Assembly: GCA_037190805.1 (NCBI GenBank)
Contig: JBBCJR010000037.1
Location: 1 to 35,800, forward strand
DNA length: 35,800 nucleotides
Origin: JBBCJR01 sp037190805
GTDB lineage: Bacteria > Pseudomonadota > Alphaproteobacteria > Sphingomonadales > Sphingomonadaceae
Direction: 5' to 3'
Position 1 is the first letter of the stretch. Each line of letters begins with the position of its first letter. Both the position numbers and the translations under genes were made by a program. The notes beneath the pieces are model-generated. The model made no database searches. It was not told the DNA's origin and saw only the letters and a list, made by a program, of their open reading frames with translations. This document shows, one piece after another, positions 6,868-14,753 of this stretch.

Positions 6868-8441
6868 GTTTCGCCGGCGCGGGTCGCCACCGTCGCTTCG
6901 TCATCGGCGAAGCGGCAGGCGGCCAGGCCGAAACACAGCAAGACCACGGGGCTGAGAAGCAGCGTCGACAGCATGGCGGCGCGCAGGCTGCCGGTCACGT
7001 CACTGATCAGCCCGACCATATAGGGGCCAAGGCCAAGGCCGATCAGGTTCAGCGACAGGAACTGCACGGCGGTCGCGACGCCGCGCATCCGGGTCAGGAC
7101 GAGGTCCTGGCAGGTGGCGGAAATCGGTCCCAGCCACATGGTGAGGAAGAAGGTTCCGACGCCCAGCGCAGCGTAGAACAGTGGAACGCTGGCTGTGAGA
7201 TACTGAACGGCGATGCTGGCGCTGACCGCGACCGTCGCGAGCATGGCGACGAGGATGCGTCCCGCCGCGAACCGCCGGCGGAGGCGGTCGGCAACGAGGC
7301 CGCCCGTGACTGTTCCGAGCCCGCCGGCAACGAGGGTGATCGTGCCCAGCGTCAGGCCCGCGTCCGGACCGAGGCCGAGATAGCGCGTCCCATAGACGAA
7401 GACGAAGGCTGAAAGGCCATAGCTGCCCATCGACAGGATGCCGCCGCCCAACGCCACGAGCGCGAAACTGGGTGTTCCCGCGATCAATCGAAAGGCTGCC
7501 GGATCGCCGAGGCGCAGAGTCTGCAACCAGCTGATGCTGGCGTAGAGACCGATCGCCATTGCTGCCCACTGCACGACGTTGGTGGTGATGGGAAACGCCG
7601 CCAGCTGTCCGATGACGCCACGTCGTGCCGGGTCGAGCAAGCCGTCGGTCAGCCGGACGAGCAGGATCGCTCCCGCCGTGACGAGGGCGAGCAGCAGCAG
7701 GTTGCGGCGCAGCGCCGCTCTGCTGGAGTCGCGACGGGCGAGGGTGAGCAGACTCCAGGGCGGGATCATCGCCGCCAGCTCGCGTCCAACGGCGGCGAAG
7801 GGACGTGGGTCGCCGCTATGGCGCTGTCCGTCGATGGCGCCGCGAACCGGCTCGCGAAGCGTGAAGAAAACGAGGAGGGCGAGCGCAAGACCTGGAATCC
7901 CGAACGCCAGGAACGTCGCCTGCCATGCGGCCAGCCCCAATGGCGCGGTGGCGGGTGTGAATGCCCGGTCCCATGCGCCGACGATGGCGCCGCCTGCGAC
8001 AAGCGAGGCGCCCATGCCGACATAGATGCCGCTTTGGTAGATGGCGAGCGCCGTGGCCCGGCGCGCGCGCGGGAAATAGTCGGAGAGGAGCGAGAAGGCG
8101 GCGGGGGACGCGCTGGCTTCGCCGATACCGACGCCGATCCGCGCCAGGGCAAGCGGCACGAAACCGCTCGCAAGGCCAGACAGCGCAGTCATCGTCGACC
8201 AGAAGCCCAGGCCGAGGGCAATGGTCCGCGCCCGGTTCCAGCCATCCGCCAGACGGGCGAGCGGGATGCCGAACAAGCCGAAGAACAGCGCGAACGCCGT
8301 GCCGAATAACAGCCCGAGCTGGGCATCGGTCAGCGCCATCGCGGTCTTCAGATACGGGGCGAGGATCGACACGACCTGACGGTCGAGGAAATTGACCGCG
8401 TAGACCAACATCAGGAGACCAAGGACATAGATGCGGTACAT
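6864..8441 (-). CDS. Spinster-type MFS transporter
   Basis: A 525-residue protein with about twelve hydrophobic segments. The opening LMLVYAVNFLDRQVVSILAP and RIGVGIGEASASPAAFSLLS with SDYFPRARR are typical of the spinster-like branch of the major facilitator superfamily, common in sphingomonads. It should move a small molecule across the inner membrane; the substrate cannot be told from sequence. GAGGGGGA lies about five bases before the ATG at 8441. Upstream on the same strand is thpR (gap 122 bases, containing the perfect palindrome CGACGATCGTCG at 8472-8483). It converges on sodC with overlapping stops. Confidence 0.88.
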   Translation of the reverse strand: MYRIYVLGLLMLVYAVNFLDRQVVSILAPYLKTAMALTDAQLGLLFGTAFALFFGLFGIPLARLADGWNRARTIALGLGFWSTMTALSGLASGFVPLALARIGVGIGEASASPAAFSLLSDYFPRARRATALAIYQSGIYVGMGASLVAGGAIVGAWDRAFTPATAPLGLAAWQATFLAFGIPGLALALLVFFTLREPVRGAIDGQRHSGDPRPFAAVGRELAAMIPPWSLLTLARRDSSRAALRRNLLLLALVTAGAILLVRLTDGLLDPARRGVIGQLAAFPITTNVVQWAAMAIGLYASISWLQTLRLGDPAAFRLIAGTPSFALVALGGGILSMGSYGLSAFVFVYGTRYLGLGPDAGLTLGTITLVAGGLGTVTGGLVADRLRRRFAAGRILVAMLATVAVSASIAVQYLTASVPLFYAALGVGTFFLTMWLGPISATCQDLVLTRMRGVATAVQFLSLNLIGLGLGPYMVGLISDVTGSLRAAMLSTLLLSPVVLLCFGLAACRFADDEATVATRAGET

Positions 8442-8563
8442 GTGGTTCCCCCTCAGGGGCGCGGCTCTAGTCGACGATCGTCGTCCGGCAAAGGGGGCGG
8501 GAGATTGGCGTTCATTTGGCTCGCCGTCTTGGCAATGCTCATGCGCGCCTTACCAACTATCCT

Positions 8564-9112
8564 TCAGGCGAGTGTATAATCCTCGACCACCGTATAGACC
8601 GACCCGGCCTGCGTCAGCCGGCTTTCGTAGAGGTTGAAGCCGTCGACCTCGAACGGGACGGAGCCGAGACCGCCGGACTGGGTCATGAAACCGGCGAGCG
8701 GCCCGCTTTCGCGTCCAAAACGGGCGATGGTGATGTGCGGCAGATAGGTGCGCGTGTCGGGGGCCACGCCGACCCGGCCGAGTGCCTGGTCGATCTTGTT
8801 GTGCAGCGTCTTCAGCGGTTGATGCGGCGTCACGCCCGCCCACAGCGCATCGACCCGCCCGCGGCGGTCGAATTGGCCGATGCCGTCCAGCGCGATCTCG
8901 AACCGCGGATGGTGGACGGTGGCAAGCGCCGCGGCGACATCGGCGGCGGTATGGCGGTCGACTTCGCCGATGAAGCGTAAGGTCAGATGCAGCTGATCTT
9001 CGGTCTGCCAGCGGGCGCCCGCGACACCGCCCATGATCATCAGCAGGTGCTGGATGATTTCCGCCGGGGGACGATAGGCGACGAACAGGCGGTGCATAAT
9101 GGAATCAGGCAT
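8564..9112 (-). CDS. thpR: RNA 2',3'-cyclic phosphodiesterase (2'-5' RNA ligase family)
   Basis: The 182-residue product carries the two HxTx motifs that define the 2H phosphoesterase fold: HLTL at residues 42-45 and HITI at 126-129, each followed by RF. The family opens 2',3'-cyclic phosphate ends on RNA and can join 2'-5' bonds in vitro; the cellular role is unsettled. Length fits ThpR (about 180). The start may be 9112 or the ATG at 9097 (MHRLFVAY); neither has a clear ribosome site. It diverges from the Bax-inhibitor-1 gene and reads toward the MFS gene. Confidence 0.9.
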   Translation of the reverse strand: MPDSIMHRLFVAYRPPAEIIQHLLMIMGGVAGARWQTEDQLHLTLRFIGEVDRHTAADVAAALATVHHPRFEIALDGIGQFDRRGRVDALWAGVTPHQPLKTLHNKIDQALGRVGVAPDTRTYLPHITIARFGRESGPLAGFMTQSGGLGSVPFEVDGFNLYESRLTQAGSVYTVVEDYTLA

Positions 9113-9155
9113 AAGCGATCGCTGGCCGTTTGTCAGCGCGCCCTACTGCTGATCC

Positions 9156-9184
9156 TTGAATTTTGCTGTTGTTCGGGCAATATT
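9156..9184 (+). promoter_or_regulatory. Candidate promoter of the Bax-inhibitor-1 family gene
   Basis: TTGAAT (9156-9161), a 17-base spacer and AATATT (9179-9184) lie about 50 bases before the ATG. This is the best sigma-70-type match in the divergent gap with thpR. Confidence 0.5.
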
Positions 9185-9233
9185 GGCCGAAACGGCCGCA
9201 AGCACGCGCGACCGTTACAGGAGTTTGAACGAC

Positions 9234-9968
9234 ATGGCGAATTGGTCCGATCCTCGAACCACGACCACGACCGCACCGGCCGGCCTTGGCCAGGGTGAGG
9301 CGGCATTCCATGCCGGCCTTCGATCCTATATGCTGTCCGTCTATAATTACATGGCTTCGGGCGTGTTGCTGACCGGCATCGTCGCGCTGCTGTTCGCCAG
9401 GTCGGGCATGGCGGAAACCCTGTTCACCCAGGGCGGCATCCTGAAATGGGTGGTGGTGCTGGCGCCGCTCGGCCTCGTCATGTGGCTGAGCTTCGGCATC
9501 AACCGGCTGTCGGAAAGCTCGGCTAAGGCGATCTACTGGGGCTATGCGGTCCTGATGGGCCTGTCGCTGTCGACGATCTTTCTCGTCTATACCGGCACCT
9601 CGATCGCAACGACCTTCTTCGCGGCGGCGGCGGCGTTCGGTGGTCTCAGCCTTTACGGCTATACGACCAAGAAGGACCTGTCCGGCTTCGGCACCTTCCT
9701 GATCATGGGCCTGGTCGGTCTGATCGTCGCCAGCCTGATCAACCTGTTCCTGAAGTCGTCGGCCCTCGACCTCGCGATCAGCGCCATCGGCGTCCTGCTG
9801 TTCGCCGGCCTCACCGCCTATGACACCCAGAAGATCAAGAGCATGTACTTCGCCGTGCAGGGCTCGGACTTCATGGGCAAGTCGGTGGTGATGGGCGCGC
9901 TGACCCTCTATCTCGACTTCATCAACCTGTTCCTGTTCCTGCTGCGCTTCATGGGCGATCGCCGCTAA
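9234..9968 (+). CDS. Bax inhibitor-1/YccA family membrane protein
   Basis: The 244-residue product has about seven transmembrane segments and the features of the Bax inhibitor-1 family (UPF0005): an N-terminal soluble stretch, WLSFGINRLSESSAKAIYWG, GYTTKKDLSGFGTFLIMGL, and the end segment AYDTQKIKSMY with acidic residues thought in the family to gate calcium leak. Alphaproteobacterial members are usually annotated as such without known function. AGGAG (9219-9223) precedes the ATG at 9234 by ten bases; the frame is open upstream but without a ribosome site. It is monocistronic, with its own promoter candidate and a strong terminator. Confidence 0.93.
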   Translation: MANWSDPRTTTTTAPAGLGQGEAAFHAGLRSYMLSVYNYMASGVLLTGIVALLFARSGMAETLFTQGGILKWVVVLAPLGLVMWLSFGINRLSESSAKAIYWGYAVLMGLSLSTIFLVYTGTSIATTFFAAAAAFGGLSLYGYTTKKDLSGFGTFLIMGLVGLIVASLINLFLKSSALDLAISAIGVLLFAGLTAYDTQKIKSMYFAVQGSDFMGKSVVMGALTLYLDFINLFLFLLRFMGDRR

Positions 9969-9994
9969 GGCCGTCCTCGAACGATCGTGAACAA

Positions 9995-10026
9995 AAGAGC
10001 CCGGCGGAGCGATCCGCCGGGCTCTT
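9995..10026 (+). terminator. Strong hairpin terminator after the Bax-inhibitor-1 gene
   Basis: AAGAGCCCGGCGGA (9995-10008) pairs perfectly over 14 bases with TCCGCCGGGCTCTT (10013-10026) around a GCGA tetraloop. The flanking A's and T's are symmetrical, so it may work in both directions. Confidence 0.85.
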
Positions 10027-10086
10027 GCTTGTCCGCACGCTTGGCGTCCTCGTGACAGGCCGTCCCGGTCCCGATAGCCTACGGCC

Positions 10087-10416
10087 ATGAGCCACATCTA
10101 TCTCGCCATCGCCATCGTCGCCGAGGTGATCGCAACATCCTGCCTGAAGCTGGCCGACGGGTTCAGCAGACCCGTACCGTCGATCATCGCGGTCATTGGC
10201 TATGCGATCGCCTTCTACCTCCTGTCGCTGACATTGCGGACAATGCCGACCGGCGTCGCGTATGCGATCTGGTCGGGCGTCGGCATCGTCCTCATCTCCC
10301 TTGTCGCGTGGCTGTTTCAGGGACAGCGGCTTGATGCGGCAGCGATTGTCGGGATGGCGCTGATCACCGTTGGCGTGATCGTGATAAACACGCTTTCCCG
10401 CACGGGCGGTCACTGA
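10087..10416 (+). CDS. Small multidrug resistance (SMR) efflux protein, EmrE-like
   Basis: A 109-residue, four-helix membrane protein very close to EmrE. It has the essential membrane-embedded glutamate at residue 13 in IVAEVIATSCLK, then PTGVAYAIWSGVGIVLISLV and FQGQRLD, matching EmrE almost residue for residue. Such proteins work as antiparallel dimers that swap protons for cationic toxic compounds or quaternary ammonium ions. Whether this one exports drugs or guanidinium-type metabolites cannot be settled here, but the AIWSGVG motif favours the drug-export branch. It stands alone and converges on the GST gene 25 bases away. Confidence 0.93.
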   Translation: MSHIYLAIAIVAEVIATSCLKLADGFSRPVPSIIAVIGYAIAFYLLSLTLRTMPTGVAYAIWSGVGIVLISLVAWLFQGQRLDAAAIVGMALITVGVIVINTLSRTGGH

Positions 10417-10441
10417 GAATGCGTCTGGAGCGGTGCGACGC

Positions 10442-11056
10442 TCAGGCTTTCGCTTCATCTCCGAACACGCGCTTATAGGCAGGGCGCTGCCCGGCGCGCG
10501 CGACATAGGTGGTGAAATGTCTGTTGGTCTTGATGTCGGGTGCGCCGAACATCATCGCCCAGAACAATTCAGCCGACAGGTAGAGATCCGCCGCCGAAAA
10601 GCGGTCGCCAAGAATCCACGGACCCGGCGTCAGTGCCTGTTCCAGCGCGTTGAACGTGTCGGCATAGCTGCCATAGCCGACTGCGCCATGTTTGATGTCG
10701 GGGCGGTCGAACATCTTGTCGACCAGTGCCGGCTCGATGCAGCTGGCGCCGAAGATCAGCCAGCGCAGATAGGTGCCGCGTGCAGGATCGCCAATCGCAG
10801 GAGCGAGACCGGCATCGGGAAAAGCGTCGGCCAGATAGGCGATGATCGCCGCTGTTTCCGTGACGACCACGCCGTTGTGAACCAGCGTCGGCAGCTTGCC
10901 CATCGGATTGATCGCCAGAAATTCCGGCGTCCGGTTTTCACCCTTTTCGAAATCGATCGGGACGAGGCGATAAGGGGCGTCGACTTCCTCCAGCATCCAG
11001 TGCGCCATGACCGCGCGCGACTGGGGATTATGATAAAGGACGATCTCGTCCGCCAT
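10442..11056 (-). CDS. Glutathione S-transferase family protein
   Basis: The 204-residue product has an N-terminal thioredoxin-like domain (LYHNPQSRAVMAHWMLEEV, with Ser13 in the position of the catalytic serine/cysteine) containing MGKLPTLVHNG with its cis-proline and TETAAIIAYLAD for glutathione binding. An all-helical C-terminal domain follows. It should conjugate or reduce small electrophiles using glutathione; the substrate is unknown. It lies 26 bases downstream of a dienelactone hydrolase family gene on the same strand, so the two are probably co-transcribed, suggesting a shared detoxification or degradation role. Confidence 0.9.
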   Translation of the reverse strand: MADEIVLYHNPQSRAVMAHWMLEEVDAPYRLVPIDFEKGENRTPEFLAINPMGKLPTLVHNGVVVTETAAIIAYLADAFPDAGLAPAIGDPARGTYLRWLIFGASCIEPALVDKMFDRPDIKHGAVGYGSYADTFNALEQALTPGPWILGDRFSAADLYLSAELFWAMMFGAPDIKTNRHFTTYVARAGQRPAYKRVFGDEAKA

Positions 11057-11082
11057 CGGCGTTTCCTTTCAGGGCGGCAGGA

Positions 11083-11994
11083 TCAGCGGGCGTTGCCCGC
11101 AGGACTGCGCGGGCCGCCAAGCGCCGCCGCGAAAAAGGATATCGTCCGGTCCCATGACAATTTCGCGGCGGCCTCGTCATAGCGTTCGGTCGACGTGTCG
11201 TTGTGGAAGGCGTGTTCGGTGCCGGGATAGTCATGCCGCGTGACCTGGACGCCCGCTGCCTTCAGTGCATCGACCCAGGCGTCGGCACCCGCATTCACCC
11301 GTTCGTCATTGCCTGCATAATGGAGCATCAGCTTGGCCTTGACCCGCGCGGCCTGAGCGGGGTCGCCGGCAGGGCCATAATAAGCGACGCCGGCGGCCAG
11401 CGCCGGGCCGGCGGCGATCGCCAGCCGGTTGATCAGGCCGCCGCCCCAGCAGAATCCGACCGCGCCGACCCTGCCGTTCACCCGTGGGTTGCGGCGCAGC
11501 CAGTTCACCGTCGCCACCGCGCTGGAAATGGTCTGGACGGGATCCAGCCGGCCGATCATCTGGCGTGCGGCATCCTCGTCGGCGGGGGTGCCGCCGTCGA
11601 GGCTGAGGAAATCCGGAGCCAACGCCACAAAGCCGGCCAGCGCGGCGCGGCGGGTAACATCCTCCGTATGCGCGTTGAGGCCCCGATTCTCATGCACGAC
11701 CATGATCGCCGGCAGGGGATCGGTCATCCGGCGCGGCATGACCAGATAGCCCTTCATCGCCTTGTCGCGGGCCACCTGCCACTGGACACGGCTGGATGAC
11801 AGCCGCTCGTCCGTGGGCTCGATGATCGCGGCGGCCGCGGGGCTGGCCGCGATGGCGGTCAGCAACGCTTCGGCGGCGACGGTGCCGCCCGCCAGCTTGG
11901 CCAGATCGCTCATGAAAGCGCGACGGTCGCCGTGGACATGGGTGAAGCGATCATAGAGCCGGATCGCGGCGGCGCGGATGGCGGGATCGGTCAT
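11083..11994 (-). CDS. Dienelactone hydrolase family protein
   Basis: The 303-residue alpha/beta hydrolase has the dienelactone hydrolase triad: Cys182 in GFCWGGG, Asp230 in AGNDERV and His261 in GTEHAFHND, plus Glu102 in VHENRGLN, which activates the cysteine in this family. Residues about 24-56 (DRRAFMSDLAKLAGG followed by an Ala-rich stretch) resemble a twin-arginine signal, but 23 residues precede it, so export is uncertain. Relatives hydrolyse dienelactones from aromatic degradation or other esters. It heads a likely two-gene unit with the GST gene. Confidence 0.88.
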   Translation of the reverse strand: MTDPAIRAAAIRLYDRFTHVHGDRRAFMSDLAKLAGGTVAAEALLTAIAASPAAAAIIEPTDERLSSSRVQWQVARDKAMKGYLVMPRRMTDPLPAIMVVHENRGLNAHTEDVTRRAALAGFVALAPDFLSLDGGTPADEDAARQMIGRLDPVQTISSAVATVNWLRRNPRVNGRVGAVGFCWGGGLINRLAIAAGPALAAGVAYYGPAGDPAQAARVKAKLMLHYAGNDERVNAGADAWVDALKAAGVQVTRHDYPGTEHAFHNDTSTERYDEAAAKLSWDRTISFFAAALGGPRSPAGNAR

Positions 11995-12150
11995 TCGGAT
12001 ACTATGTCATAACCTGTGGGGCGGGGGTAGCAATTTGGCAAGCTGCGTCGCCCTAGGGTGGCGGTCGATCTCGGTGGCCGTCCGGCGACCGGATCGGGCG
12101 TCGTGAAGCGCCCAAGATAAAAGAGGGGGAGGGAAGCCGTAGCATCGCCG

Positions 12151-13008
12151 CTGGTCCAGATTTTCGTCAATCGATCCGCCGGCGGCTTTCGAACCCGTCG
12201 GCTGGATGCGTTGTGCAGTGCCTTTCACGCCGCTGGCGCCGAGGTGGTTCTGACACCCTCCACGCCTGGCCTGCCGGTCACGATCGACCCGGATGCGACC
12301 CATATCTGCGCGGTAGGGGGTGATGGCACCTTGCGGCATGTCGCAGCCGCCGTCGCTGCCGTGGGGCGCCCGCTGGCAATCGACCTGTACCCCGCAGGAA
12401 CGGTCAATCTGCTGGTCCGTGAATTGCAGGCCGAGGGTGTTCGACTGGCCATGGGCGAGAAGGCGCGCGCATTTCTCGACGGCGCATCGCTCCGTCTTCA
12501 CTATCCGGCAGATGTCAACGACATCCTGTTCCTGACTTCCGCCAGCGCCGGCCCGGACGGTCGGGCCGTGTCGCTGCTGTCGAGCCGGCTGAAATGCTGG
12601 CTGGGCCGTCTTGCTTATGTGATCGCGTTCGCCCGCGTTCTGGTTGCCTGGCGACGGCCGACGATCCGGCTGACCTGGGCGGATGGCGAACTGTCATGCG
12701 AGGCCTTCGTGGTCGCCAAGGGGCGTTTCTATGCAGGGCCGTGGAGCGTCGCCCCGGCTGCGCGTGCCACCGACCCCCTGCTTCATGTCGTTGCCTTGCC
12801 GCGCGCCCGGAGGCGCGACTATCTGCGTTTCTTGGCCGCTCTGGCGGCGGGAGACATCGACCGCTTGCCCGATGTCGTGCGCTTCAGTTGCACCTGGTTG
12901 GAAGCGGCCGGCGATAATGTACCGGTTCAAGCCGATGGGGACATCGTCTCCGCTTTGCCGGCACGCTTCACGGTCGGCCTGAATCCGATCAGGTTCTGCG
13001 GCGCATGA
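12151..13008 (+). CDS. Diacylglycerol/lipid kinase catalytic-domain protein, start codon unclear
   Basis: About 285 residues. The family core is clear: LVQIFVNRSAGGF (first strand and loop), AVGGDGTLRHVAA (the GGDGT nucleotide-binding motif) and YPAGTVNLLVREL. This fold phosphorylates diacylglycerol or sphingoid lipids with ATP. The frame is open from 12121, but no ATG, GTG or TTG comes before the conserved first strand. GGAGGG (12128-12133) sits five bases before GTA at 12139, which would read (M)ASPLVQIFVN if it were GTG. I list the first usable start, CTG at 12151; a TTG at 12211 would cut off the conserved strand. Its stop overlaps the next gene (ATGA), a membrane transferase that would generate diacylglycerol. 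Confidence 0.75.
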   Translation: MVQIFVNRSAGGFRTRRLDALCSAFHAAGAEVVLTPSTPGLPVTIDPDATHICAVGGDGTLRHVAAAVAAVGRPLAIDLYPAGTVNLLVRELQAEGVRLAMGEKARAFLDGASLRLHYPADVNDILFLTSASAGPDGRAVSLLSSRLKCWLGRLAYVIAFARVLVAWRRPTIRLTWADGELSCEAFVVAKGRFYAGPWSVAPAARATDPLLHVVALPRARRRDYLRFLAALAAGDIDRLPDVVRFSCTWLEAAGDNVPVQADGDIVSALPARFTVGLNPIRFCGA

Positions 13009-14726
13009 CCAGGGGTTGGATGCCGGGCGTCAAGGGGGCGCTGTTCGCGCTCTATGCATTGCTCGGACTGCCCGCCGTGGCGGAGCGGGCGCTGGCACTG
13101 GGGTGGTCGCTGGCGCTGGTTTTCTATGGTGGAATGCTGGCCCTGTGCTGGACCGGCCTGATCCTCGCGGCGGGGATCAGATCCTGGGTGATCCGGGCTC
13201 TGCTGGGGGTCGGGTTGGCGGGCGCCGGCCTGTTTCTCGACATCTTCGAGCGGGTGGCTGGCGATCCGCTGATCTACGACGCGTTCGTCAATATGCTGAA
13301 CAGCCGGGGTTTTGCTGACGAGGCGCTGGTGGCCTACGGTTCGGCGATGCTGTGGGCGTTGCCGGCGGCGGTGGTGCTGCTTGCCGCCTTCCTTTGGCCG
13401 CCGCCTGCGCGCCGCCCGCTTCCGTCCTGGGTCTATGGTGCCGCGCCGGCGTCGATCCTGCTGCTGGTCTCTACCGTCTTCTACGTCCGCGGCGGCGATG
13501 GTGGACGCGGCCTGCCGTCGCCTGTCGTACCGACCAGCTATGCGCTGCTGCTGCAGATCGACATGTGGAAGAACCAGGCTGGTCCCCGGCAGCCGGTGAC
13601 GCTGGCGCGTGGGCCGGGGTCGATCAACCGGGACGTGGTGCTCGTCATCGATGAAAGCGTCATCGGCACCTATCTCGACATCAACGATGGGGGAGGGGTG
13701 CGCAGCGGGCTTTTACCCCCACATCCAGGTGTCGCGATCTTCAACTATGGCTTGGCGGCTGCCGCCAGCAACTGCAGTATCGGCAGCAACCAACTGCTGC
13801 GCTTCGGCGGGCGTCGCGACAATTATCAGACGACGGTCGCGGTGGAGCCGTCGATCTGGGCCTATGCGAAGGTAGCGGGACTGCGCACTGTCTATATCGA
13901 TACCCAGCGTACCGGCGGCCGTCTGCACAATCTGATGACTCCGTCCGAACTGGCGGAGATCGACCACTTCATTCAGTTCGACGATGTCCCGGTCGTGCAG
14001 CGCGACCATGCGGCCGCTCGGCGGCTGGCCGACCTCATCAACAATGACGTTGCCGAACTGATCCTGGTCAACAAGGTCGGGGCCCATTTTCCCATTCATG
14101 ACAAATATCCCGAGCCAATGGCGGTCTATCGTCCCACATTGCCGCGTGGCGCGTCTGCCAGCACCGTCACCGATACCGGCGATCGCGATGGGTTCGAGGG
14201 CACGGTCGAGGACTGGCGCCGCTATCGCAACACCTATCGTAACACGCTGCTGTGGAATGTCGGTGGTTTCTTCGACCGCTTATTTCGGGAAGCGGACCTA
14301 AATCGGGCGACGGTGATCTATACCGCCGATCATGGGCAGAATCTGCGTGAGCGCGGTGGAACCGGCATCAACACCCATTGCGGCACGGATCCAGTGATGG
14401 AGGAGGGCGTCGTCCCGCTGGTCGTGATCCAGGGGGCGGGTTTGCGTACCCTGGATTGGACGACCGGCGTCGCGACGGGGCATGATCGCTCCAGCCACTT
14501 TCGCGTCTTCCCTACCCTGTTGCTGCTGATGGGTTACGAGGAAGAGGCGACACGCCGCCGCTATGGCGACCCTCTGACGGTGCCGTCGGATGATCCGATG
14601 AGCTTCAACATCCGCTTCAATGCGCGACTGGGCAAGAAGCCAGACTATCGCCAGATCGACCTTGTGGGCATCGTCCGTCCCGACTCGGTTCGGGATCGGG
14701 GCGGACCTGCCGGACCGCCCCGATAA
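13005..14726 (+). CDS. Membrane phosphoethanolamine transferase-like/sulfatase-fold protein
   Basis: A 573-residue protein with about five N-terminal membrane segments (residues 10-160) and a periplasmic alkaline-phosphatase-fold domain. The metal-binding glutamate lies in VVLVIDESV (Glu217), where EptA-type enzymes have GES. The nucleophile region reads AASNCSIGSN (Ser258 rather than the usual Thr). NKVGAHFPIHDKYPE and IYTADHGQNL match EptA landmarks, and THCGTDPVMEEGVVP follows. Family members move phosphoethanolamine (or phosphoglycerol) from phospholipids to lipid A or glycans, leaving diacylglycerol. The overlapping upstream lipid kinase could recycle that product. The acceptor is unknown and the altered nucleophile site makes the exact reaction uncertain. 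Confidence 0.78.
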   Translation: MTRGWMPGVKGALFALYALLGLPAVAERALALGWSLALVFYGGMLALCWTGLILAAGIRSWVIRALLGVGLAGAGLFLDIFERVAGDPLIYDAFVNMLNSRGFADEALVAYGSAMLWALPAAVVLLAAFLWPPPARRPLPSWVYGAAPASILLLVSTVFYVRGGDGGRGLPSPVVPTSYALLLQIDMWKNQAGPRQPVTLARGPGSINRDVVLVIDESVIGTYLDINDGGGVRSGLLPPHPGVAIFNYGLAAAASNCSIGSNQLLRFGGRRDNYQTTVAVEPSIWAYAKVAGLRTVYIDTQRTGGRLHNLMTPSELAEIDHFIQFDDVPVVQRDHAAARRLADLINNDVAELILVNKVGAHFPIHDKYPEPMAVYRPTLPRGASASTVTDTGDRDGFEGTVEDWRRYRNTYRNTLLWNVGGFFDRLFREADLNRATVIYTADHGQNLRERGGTGINTHCGTDPVMEEGVVPLVVIQGAGLRTLDWTTGVATGHDRSSHFRVFPTLLLLMGYEEEATRRRYGDPLTVPSDDPMSFNIRFNARLGKKPDYRQIDLVGIVRPDSVRDRGGPAGPPR

Positions 14727-14753
14727 TCACTGTCGCAACGTCACCAAAGTCCG

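Noticed and set aside
13016..13875. Several 88-100-codon plus-strand frames inside the transferase gene
   Set aside because: They are out-of-frame shadows of a membrane protein with clear family motifs.
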